Of a DNA stretch of 11,302 nucleotides, positions 6,081 through 11,302 are shown piece by piece. Below the pieces are notes generated by a model. It was not told the origin of the DNA. It did not search any database and saw nothing but the letters and a program-made list of their open reading frames with translations. The stretch is from NCBI GenBank assembly GCA_964444885.1, contig CAYUIZ010000098.1, positions 1 to 11,302 of the forward strand. The letters run 5' to 3'. The position numbers and the translations under genes were made by a program. Within the stretch, counting starts at the first letter, position 1, and the number at the start of each line of letters is the position of its first letter. This DNA comes from CAYRGQ01 sp964444885. GTDB lineage: Bacteria; Bacteroidota; Bacteroidia; Sphingobacteriales; Sphingobacteriaceae.

Positions 6081-7412
6081 ATGTATAACAATACCATCTC
6101 GCCCGGGCAGGTGCAGTCCACATTGGAACGACACGTGTTAGCTGACGGCTATGATCTGACATTCGACATGGAACGCAGCCAAGGCGTAATGCTATACGAC
6201 TCGAAACACCAGCGGGCGTTATTGGACTTGTTTACCTGCTTCGCTTCGGTACCCATCGGCTACAACCACCCCAAAGCAGTCAACGATAAGTCGTTTAAGA
6301 AAAGTCTGCTTAATGCGGCGCTGAATAACCCGTCGAACTCGGATATCTACACGGCCGAATACGCCTATTTTCTGGAGACCTTTAGCCGCATCGGCATCCC
6401 CGATTACCTGCCGCACGCCTTTTTCGTGTCGGGCGGGGCGCTGGCCGTGGAGAACGCATTGAAAGTGGCGATGGACTGGAAAGTTCAGAAAAATTTCGAG
6501 AAAGGCCATACGACCGCCAAGGGAACGAAAGTCATCCATTTCGAACACGCATTTCACGGCCGTTCGGGATATACGCTAAGCCTAACGAATACGCAACCGG
6601 AAAAGACCAAGTGGTTCGCCCAATTCGGGTGGCCCCGCGTCAGCAGCCCGAAGATTGTTTTCCCGCTAAACGACGAAAATTTGGCAGATGTCAAGCGCCG
6701 CGAGGAACGCACGATTTCGGAAATCACACAAATCTTTGCCGACTACCGGGACGAGATCTGCGCCATTATACTCGAGCCCATCCAGGCCGAAGGAGGCGAA
6801 AACCATTTTCGCGTCGAGTTTATGGAAGCACTGCGCCGGCTGGCGGATGAGCACGAGGCCCTGCTGATCTATGACGAGGTGCAGACCGGCGTAGGGCTAA
6901 CGGGTAAATTCTGGGCGCACGAACACTTCGGCGAACGCGCACGCCCGGATATCATCGCTTTTGGCAAAAAAATGCAGGTATGCGGCATCCTCGCCGGACG
7001 GCGCATCGATGAGATCGAAACCAATGTGTTTCGTGTTCCCTCGCGTATCAATTCCACCTGGGGAGGCAACTTGGCTGATATGGTCCGGGCAACGAAGTTC
7101 CTGCAGATTATTGAAGAAGACAACCTGGTGGCGCATGCGGCGACCACAGGCGACTACCTAGCCAAGCGACTGCAGGAACTGGCTGAAAAGTACGGCGCAA
7201 TGCGTAATATCCGGAATCGCGGACTATTCGCGGCCTTTGATTTCCCCAATGGCCAGCTACGCGACGACTTTCTCAAGCAAGGTTTGGCGAAGGGCGTACT
7301 TTTCCTGGGCTGTGGCACGCAGTCCATCCGCTTCCGTCCCGCACTGATCATTCAAGCACAGGAACTAGACCAAGGACTCGCCGTGCTGGAATCGATTGTC
7401 AAAGACTACTAA
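6081..7412 (+). CDS. lat: L-lysine 6-transaminase
   Basis: Class III PLP aminotransferase that moves the epsilon-amino group of L-lysine to 2-oxoglutarate, giving glutamate and 2-aminoadipate semialdehyde, which cyclises to piperideine-6-carboxylate. The 443 residues agree closely in length and wording with the characterised Mycobacterium tuberculosis enzyme (Rv3290c), as I recall its sequence. Shared stretches include AALNNPSNSDIY, GGALAVENALK, AFHGRSGYTLSLTNT, EPIQAEGG, YDEVQTGVGLTG and FRVPSRINSTWGGN. The PLP lysine is in AFGKKMQVCG, at about Lys296. These long matches set it apart from ordinary ornithine or acetylornithine aminotransferases. The start ATG at 6081 lies 26 bases after the -7 box. 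It converges on glmM with an 11-base gap. No aminoadipate semialdehyde dehydrogenase lies beside it, so the downstream step is encoded elsewhere. Confidence 0.93.
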   Translation: MYNNTISPGQVQSTLERHVLADGYDLTFDMERSQGVMLYDSKHQRALLDLFTCFASVPIGYNHPKAVNDKSFKKSLLNAALNNPSNSDIYTAEYAYFLETFSRIGIPDYLPHAFFVSGGALAVENALKVAMDWKVQKNFEKGHTTAKGTKVIHFEHAFHGRSGYTLSLTNTQPEKTKWFAQFGWPRVSSPKIVFPLNDENLADVKRREERTISEITQIFADYRDEICAIILEPIQAEGGENHFRVEFMEALRRLADEHEALLIYDEVQTGVGLTGKFWAHEHFGERARPDIIAFGKKMQVCGILAGRRIDEIETNVFRVPSRINSTWGGNLADMVRATKFLQIIEEDNLVAHAATTGDYLAKRLQELAEKYGAMRNIRNRGLFAAFDFPNGQLRDDFLKQGLAKGVLFLGCGTQSIRFRPALIIQAQELDQGLAVLESIVKDY

Positions 7413-7423
7413 CGGTATCGTCC

Positions 7424-8809
7424 CTACCCCGCAACTATGGCCTGCACCTCATCCATCATGCGTTGCGCAATGGCGTCCGCCCGTTGCTGCGTAGGTGCCT
7501 CGGTGTAGATGCGGATGATCGGCTCGGTGTTGGATTTGCGCAGGTGCACCCACTCCTCCTCAAAATCGATCTTCAACCCGTCGATGGTGCTGTGGTCTTC
7601 GTGCTGATAGCGTTGCTGCATCGTAGCCAGCAAGCCGTCGATATCCAAGCCCGGCGTGAGTGTAATCTTATTTTTCGACATGAAATACTGGGGATATCCC
7701 GCGCGTAGCGCCGAAATGGATCTGCCCGATTGGGCCAAGTGCGTGAGGAAGATGGCTATCCCGGCCAAGGCATCGCGTCCGTAGTGCGTTGCCGGATAAA
7801 TGACGCCTCCGTTGCCCTCACCCCCGATAACCGCGCCCACTTCCTTCATTTTCGTCACCACATTGACCTCGCCGACCGCCGCCGCGAAATAGGTGCCGCC
7901 GTGTTTGATTGTCACGTCGCGTAGTGCCCGCGTCGAGGACAGGTTAGACACCGTATTGCCCGGCGTATGTTGCAAGATATAATCACTCACCGCCACCAGC
8001 GTATATTCCTCGCCAAACATTTCGCCGTTTTCCATCACGAAGCACAAGCGGTCCACGTCGGGGTCTACGGCGATACCGAAATCAGCGCCTTTCTCGACGA
8101 CAAGGGCTGACAGATCCGTCAGGTTTTCGGCCAAGGGCTCCGGATTGTGTGCGAAATGCCCTGTGGGCTCGCAATGGATTTTGTGGATGGTCTGAACGCC
8201 CAGCGCTTCCAGCAGAGCTGGCACAAAAACACCGCCCGTAGAGTTAACCGCATCAACCGCTACGCTGAAATTCGCCTTGCGCACCGCTTCAGCATCGACC
8301 AAATCCAGTGCCAGCACGTGTTCAATATGGATACGCAGGTAATCGTCGTTTTGGGTTACCGTCCCCAGGCGGTGAACGTCGGCGAAATCGATGTCCAACG
8401 CTTCGGCCAGCGCCAATACTTCCTGCCCCTCCGCGTCGTTTATAAATTCGCCTTTCGCGTTAAGCAGCTTGAGCGCATTCCATTGTGCGGGATTGTGGCT
8501 GGCGGTAAGGATAATTCCTCCTGCCGCCGCTTCCGCTGGCACGGCTATTTCGACCGTCGGCGTTGTGGACAAACCCAAGTCTATGACGTCAATCCCCAAG
8601 GACTGCAACGTGCCGACCACCAAATTCCTGACCATGTCGCCCGAAATACGGGCGTCCCGGCCCACCACAATCCGCTTGTTTGTTGCATTTGCCGTGATCA
8701 AAGTACCGTAGGCCGCGGTGAATTTAACAATGTCAATGGGTGTCAGCGCGTCGCCGGGCCGCCCACCAATAGTACCGCGGATGCCGGAGATCGATTTAAT
8801 AAGTGTCAT
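7424..8809 (-). CDS. glmM: Phosphoglucosamine mutase (alpha-D-phosphohexomutase family)
   Basis: Interconverts glucosamine-6-phosphate and glucosamine-1-phosphate on the way to UDP-N-acetylglucosamine for cell wall and lipopolysaccharide. It is a cytoplasmic, Mg2+-dependent enzyme activated by serine phosphorylation. All four functional loops are present in 461 residues: the phosphoserine loop TASHNP (Ser104), the metal loop DPDVDR (Asp249, Asp251, Asp253), the sugar-recognition loop GGEGNGG (329-335), and the phosphate-binding loop RKSNTEPIIR (424-433). E. coli GlmM has 445 residues. The sugar loop differs from the GEXSGH wording of phosphomannomutases and fits the glmM-type group of Bacteroidota. 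Exact sugar preference (glucosamine, mannose or glucose phosphate) remains inferred. The start ATG at 8809 gives the canonical MTLIKSISGIRGTIGG opening. I found no clean TAnnTTTG box upstream. The nearest is TAATTTTA on the minus strand, with one mismatch. Confidence 0.88.
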   Translation of the reverse strand: MTLIKSISGIRGTIGGRPGDALTPIDIVKFTAAYGTLITANATNKRIVVGRDARISGDMVRNLVVGTLQSLGIDVIDLGLSTTPTVEIAVPAEAAAGGIILTASHNPAQWNALKLLNAKGEFINDAEGQEVLALAEALDIDFADVHRLGTVTQNDDYLRIHIEHVLALDLVDAEAVRKANFSVAVDAVNSTGGVFVPALLEALGVQTIHKIHCEPTGHFAHNPEPLAENLTDLSALVVEKGADFGIAVDPDVDRLCFVMENGEMFGEEYTLVAVSDYILQHTPGNTVSNLSSTRALRDVTIKHGGTYFAAAVGEVNVVTKMKEVGAVIGGEGNGGVIYPATHYGRDALAGIAIFLTHLAQSGRSISALRAGYPQYFMSKNKITLTPGLDIDGLLATMQQRYQHEDHSTIDGLKIDFEEEWVHLRKSNTEPIIRIYTEAPTQQRADAIAQRMMDEVQAIVAG

Positions 8810-8907
8810 AGTTTTATATTAACGTACAATATTTGTATGCGGGTAAAATTAGTAATATTGCGCCACAAAATAGGACGCAACCGAATGACAAACCCCAATA
8901 ATTTGCT

Positions 8908-8915
8908 TACTTTTG
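8908..8915 (+). promoter_or_regulatory. Candidate promoter -7 box TACTTTTG upstream of the PAP2-ZIP pair
   Basis: TACTTTTG is an exact match to TAnnTTTG in an AT-rich stretch between the divergent glmM and PAP2 genes. A weaker box CAACTTTG (8919-8926, one mismatch) overlaps the region where transcription would begin. No -33 TTG is seen at the proper distance. A start near 8920 would give a leader of roughly 120 bases, unusually long compared with the other promoters here. Confidence 0.5.
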
Positions 8916-8926
8916 TTGCAACTTTG

Positions 8927-9042
8927 TTTAATTTACATTCCGACGGGCAAAACCCGCTGCGGGCCAAGGCCGCTGCTCACGGGCATCGGGGCGAGTGCAC
9001 AGGCAGCCACCGGACGGAATCGATCATGTAATACGTGCTGCC
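8927..9042 (+). other. Leader of the PAP2-ZIP transcript, GC-rich in its inner part
   Basis: After an AT-rich promoter zone the sequence turns sharply GC-rich from about 8941 to the start codon. It contains CCCG-CTG-CGGG and GGCC-AA-GGCC as self-complementary segments, and a longer imperfect pairing between GGCCGCTGCTCAC and GTGCACAGGCAGCC. I compared it by eye with cobalamin, SRP and tRNA consensus elements and found no match. An in-frame GTG at 8995 would extend the PAP2 protein by 16 residues that do not look membrane-related, so I treat this stretch as untranslated leader. Confidence 0.35.
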
Positions 9043-9633
9043 ATGGACCAGCTCATCGCTTTCGACCAAGACCTCTTCATCGCCATTAACAACGGCATGA
9101 GCAATGCGTTTTTTGATTGGCTTCTGCCCATCATGCGCAACCCCTACACTTGGGCGCCACTTTATTTGTTCATCATCGTTTTCTGCATCAAGAATTACAA
9201 GATGCGTGGCGTACTGGTTGTCGTGTTTTTGCTGATCACGTTTGGGATTGCGGATTCGGTGTCGTCATCGGTCATCAAAAAGTCCGTGCAGCGGGTACGC
9301 CCCTGCAACGACGTGGAGCTGAAAGAGGAAGTCATCCTGCGGGTGCGGTGCGGTGGCGGATACGCGTTTACATCCTCACACGCGACCAACCATTTCGCTA
9401 TTTCACTCTTCCTGGTCATGGTCTTTTACCGGCGATGGAAGCATATCCTTTGGCTCAGTCTGGCTTGGGCCGCCATCATCAGCATCGCACAGGTGTATGT
9501 GGGCGTGCACTATCCGTTGGACATCCTCGGCGGCGCAATACTGGGCACCATCATCGGTGTCCTGACGGGCTACGTATTCCGATTAATACAGCCTAACCTA
9601 AGACCCGAACCACCAGCAACACCCGCCGCATGA
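9043..9633 (+). CDS. PAP2-family membrane phosphatase (lipid phosphate phosphatase / undecaprenyl-diphosphatase-like)
   Basis: Integral membrane acid phosphatase of 196 residues with about five hydrophobic segments (roughly 35-50, 56-72, 117-130, 136-150, 160-182). Members hydrolyse phosphatidic acid, phosphatidylglycerophosphate or undecaprenyl diphosphate at the outer face of the membrane. The three PAP2 motifs are recognisable. Motif 1, KX6RP, is KKSVQRVRP (79-87). Motif 2, PSGH, appears as TSSH (110-113). Motif 3, SRX5HX3D, appears as AQVYVGVHYPLD (149-160), with the catalytic His156 and Asp160 kept but Gln replacing the usual Arg. I chose the ATG at 9043 because it gives the usual short N-terminus before the first helix. 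Its TGA overlaps the ATG of the ZIP gene, so the two are translated together. The lipid substrate cannot be decided from sequence. Confidence 0.88.
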   Translation: MDQLIAFDQDLFIAINNGMSNAFFDWLLPIMRNPYTWAPLYLFIIVFCIKNYKMRGVLVVVFLLITFGIADSVSSSVIKKSVQRVRPCNDVELKEEVILRVRCGGGYAFTSSHATNHFAISLFLVMVFYRRWKHILWLSLAWAAIISIAQVYVGVHYPLDILGGAILGTIIGVLTGYVFRLIQPNLRPEPPATPAA

Positions 9634-10418
9634 GTGCTACGTTGATTATTGCCATTCTGTTTATTTCCGCTTTTTTAGCTGGCGTGGCGGTGTTTGTCGT
9701 CAAGCGCGACAATGCCAGTATGCTGAAGCTGGTTTTGTCGTTTAGTGGCGCCTATTTGTTTTCGATCACGATCCTGCACCTGTTGCCGCACGTCTACCAT
9801 TCGTCGGGCACTTCGCCAGAGACCCTGGGTTTGTTTGTGCTGGGAGGCTTTATGTTCCAATTGGTCATGGAGCAGTTTTCGCATGGCATCGAGCACGGCC
9901 ACATCCACCATTCGGAGTCGACGCGCGGACTGTTTCCGCTCGGCATCATGATTAGTCTGTGTTTGCACGCATTCCTCGAAGGGATGCCCCTAGCATCCCA
10001 TCACCAGAACGAATTGGTCTTCGGCATTGCACTTCACCACGTGCCCGCCGCGTTTGCGCTGGCTACCCTGCTGCTGCACGCCCACCTTTCCAAAACAAAG
10101 ATCGTGGTGCTGATCGCGATTTTCGCGGCCATGACCCCACTCGGATTCTTGCTAAGCAAGGGAATCACTGCGGGCGCCATGGGGGACATCGACCAATACT
10201 CCGACCGCATTATGGCCATTGTGGTCGGCATTTTCCTCCATATCTCAACCACGATTCTATTTGAATCCGGTTCGGCTGATCACCATAAGTTTAACCGGAA
10301 GAAAATGATTGCGGTAATCTTGGGGATTGCAATTTCACTGCTGAACTTCGCCTTCCACTCGCACGATCACCACCATCATCATCACCACGACCACGACCAC
10401 CACGGCCACCAGCATTGA
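9630..10418 (+). CDS. ZIP-family divalent metal transporter with His-rich C-terminal tail
   Basis: Membrane transporter of 262 residues with about eight hydrophobic segments, expected to move Zn2+ or other divalent metals into the cytoplasm. The metal-binding helices carry HAFLEGMP (His113, Glu117) and HHVPAAFAL (His136, His137, Pro139), counterparts of the HNxxDG and HExPHE motifs of helices IV and V. The second motif lacks the usual Glu and second His after Pro. The loop before helix IV is also His-rich (HGIEHGHIHH, 85-94). The last 20 residues (243-262) contain 14 histidines mixed with Asp, a likely metal-buffering or sensing tail. The gene overlaps the PAP2 stop by four bases (ATGA). No Zur-like site was recognised upstream. 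Metal specificity and direction are inferred from the family. Confidence 0.88.
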   Translation: MSATLIIAILFISAFLAGVAVFVVKRDNASMLKLVLSFSGAYLFSITILHLLPHVYHSSGTSPETLGLFVLGGFMFQLVMEQFSHGIEHGHIHHSESTRGLFPLGIMISLCLHAFLEGMPLASHHQNELVFGIALHHVPAAFALATLLLHAHLSKTKIVVLIAIFAAMTPLGFLLSKGITAGAMGDIDQYSDRIMAIVVGIFLHISTTILFESGSADHHKFNRKKMIAVILGIAISLLNFAFHSHDHHHHHHHDHDHHGHQH

Positions 10419-10708
10419 TCGGGTTCATCGGATTCGCATTGGAGGGTGTTTGAAGGAAGTCAACGCTGGTCGCTACTGTGTACACATGCCTTATTATCAT
10501 TTCATTGATGAATGCATTGCACCCATGATTCGCCAGCCTGACCCGCGGGCACGTGCAGTACCTTGTCTTTGTCATTCACTTCCGCCTCTCTGGGGACTGT
10601 CGTGTACTCATTCTTTGCACCAAGCCAACACCCACTACATCATGACGATGCATTAGCAGGCAGTGTGTACGTGTGTATACAGGATATTGTAGGGGGACTG
10701 CCGATGTT
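10419..10708. other. 290-base intergenic stretch without a convincing gene; cluster of GTGTAC/GTATAC sites
   Basis: Open frames here (for example 10450-10656, which would need a TTG start) have no recognisable protein character. The stretch contains the perfect palindrome TGTGTACACA (10477-10486) and further GTGTAC cores at 10602-10607 and 10665-10670, plus GTATAC at 10675-10680. GGGGACTG(T/C)CG occurs twice (10592-10602 and 10693-10703), matching at 10 of 11 positions. The convergent genes zip and marR both end into this region, yet no GC-rich hairpin with a T run was found. A small RNA or a lost gene cannot be excluded. Confidence 0.4.
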
Positions 10709-11170
10709 TCAGTCGCGATGGCTTCCGCGCATTTTCTCCAGCAGGTTATTTAGCAACTGGCATTCCGCTTCGCTGATGTGTTTGTCGAGGATATCCATCA
10801 TTAGCATGGACTGATCCAGTTCGCCGAGTACTTCCATGCCTTTTTCGGTAATGATAACGTCTACGGCGCGCCGGTCGTCCAGGTTTTGCGAGCGCGACAC
10901 GAGGCCTTTTGCCACCAGCCGATCCATAATCCGCGACACGTCGGGCATTTTGTCAATCATGCGTTCCTTTACCATGCGGTTGGTCGCCGGATTGGGATAT
11001 TGGCCACGAAGGATACGTAAAACGTTGAATTGCTGAATCGTAATTTGCTGCTGCCCAGCGCGCTTTTCCAGTATATCGTTAATCCAGTTGCTCGTAAACA
11101 GGATATTGATCGTCGCTTTGTGCCGCTCGTTGTGAAATTTTTTCACCTTGATCTCGTCTTCTAGTCGCAT
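10709..11170 (-). CDS. MarR-family winged-helix transcriptional regulator
   Basis: DNA-binding regulator of 153 residues, expected to act as a dimer. Residues 15-35 form the first dimerisation helix. ITIQQFNVLRILRG (43-56) opens the winged-helix domain, the recognition-helix area is MIDKMPDVSRIMDRLVAKGLV, and the wing is SRSQNLDDRRAVDVIITEKG. The closing part (about 112-153) is the second dimerisation helix. The conserved Asp-Arg pair of the wing (DDRRA) is intact. The wording of the recognition segment is typical of Bacteroidota MarR proteins. The start ATG at 11170 gives a full-length protein. The ligand and target genes are unknown. A palindrome over its likely promoter suggests autoregulation. 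It is transcribed towards the PAP2-ZIP pair but separated from it by 290 bases, so any link to metal uptake would be guesswork. Confidence 0.92.
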   Translation of the reverse strand: MRLEDEIKVKKFHNERHKATINILFTSNWINDILEKRAGQQQITIQQFNVLRILRGQYPNPATNRMVKERMIDKMPDVSRIMDRLVAKGLVSRSQNLDDRRAVDVIITEKGMEVLGELDQSMLMMDILDKHISEAECQLLNNLLEKMRGSHRD

Positions 11171-11210
11171 AGTTGGCCATGATTAACTCGTAATTAGGGT
11201 AATCCCGTTG

Positions 11211-11239
11211 CCAATTTATAAATTATTTGCAAACAACAA
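11211..11239 (-). promoter_or_regulatory. Candidate marR promoter TTG-N18-TAAATTGG with overlapping palindromic operator
   Basis: On the minus strand TAAATTGG (11218-11211) matches TAnnTTTG at all but one position. TTG (11239-11237) lies 18 bases upstream of it. A perfect 12-base palindrome AATTTATAAATT (11213-11224) overlaps the -7 box, and TTTGCAAA (11226-11233) is a second palindrome in the spacer. MarR proteins commonly bind palindromes over their own promoters. The predicted leader is about 35 bases. Confidence 0.5.
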
Positions 11240-11302
11240 CTCGGTTGCTTCAAATTTTGCACGTGGGCATTTCTCGTTGAACGAGGCCGGTTACTGCGTC
11301 AC
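11225..11302 (+). promoter_or_regulatory. Right-edge region with a possible divergent promoter
   Basis: TTTG (11226-11229) and AAATTTTG (11252-11259, one mismatch to TAnnTTTG) are separated by 22 bases on the plus strand. If real, they would drive a gene beginning beyond the window and share the marR control region. No start codon with a supported reading frame is seen before the edge. Confidence 0.25.

Noticed and set aside
8147..9031. Long plus-strand open frame of 294 codons antisense to glmM
   Set aside because: Most of it mirrors the glmM coding strand. The translation shows no domain, and glmM has all catalytic loops in place.
8927..9042. Cobalamin riboswitch, SRP RNA or tRNA-like RNA in the GC-rich leader
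   Set aside because: Short similar words occur, but the conserved cores and their order are missing.
10450..10656. Possible 68-residue protein in the zip-marR gap
   Set aside because: It needs a TTG start, has no ribosome binding signal, and its composition is unlike a folded protein.
1..11302. CRISPR array, insertion sequence, prophage or defence cassette
   Set aside because: No spaced direct repeats, transposase, integrase or defence-type domains were seen. The genes are ordinary chromosomal functions.

Overview
The window reads as a chromosomal housekeeping stretch from a member of the Bacteroidota, probably of the Sphingobacteriales/Chitinophagales type, with a moderately high GC content. 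Three things point there. Several start regions carry the Bacteroidota sigma factor box TAnnTTTG. Clear Shine-Dalgarno sequences are mostly absent. The gene set also fits: a lysine 6-transaminase, a MarR protein of the Bacteroidota type and a glmM-type phosphohexomutase. The taxonomic call is inference from these signals, not from a search.

Layout. Positions 1-209 are non-coding and hold a folded, palindromic intergenic repeat (4-146). From 4943 down to 210 five genes run on the minus strand: an RluD-type pseudouridine synthase, a fold-type IV aminotransferase, ribD, an ABC permease and an ABC ATPase. A D-cysteine desulfhydrase/ACC deaminase-like PLP enzyme starts divergently at 5016, 72 bases from the rluD start. 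L-lysine 6-transaminase follows on the plus strand (6081-7412), behind a full TTTG-N20-TAGATTTG promoter. It converges, with an 11-base gap, on a phosphoglucosamine mutase-type gene (8809-7424, minus). A PAP2 phosphatase and a ZIP metal transporter then form a translationally coupled pair (ATGA overlap at 9630-9633). A 290-base stretch without a convincing gene (10419-10708) separates the ZIP gene from a minus-strand MarR regulator (11170-10709), whose likely promoter overlaps a perfect 12-base palindrome.

How the genes relate. Most are independent functions: rRNA modification, riboflavin synthesis, amino-acid catabolism, amino-sugar phosphate metabolism, lipid phosphate hydrolysis, metal uptake and transcriptional control. 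The permease and ATPase clearly form one transporter, but its usual solute-binding partner is not in the window. I see no mobile element, CRISPR array, RNA gene, toxin-antitoxin pair or defence cassette.

I did not find a convincing undescribed system. The observations most worth a second look are the near-identical 16-base promoter cores placed only four bases before the rluD and ribD start codons (predicted leaderless mRNAs), the folded repeat at the left edge, the transporter without a binding protein, and the palindrome over the marR promoter.
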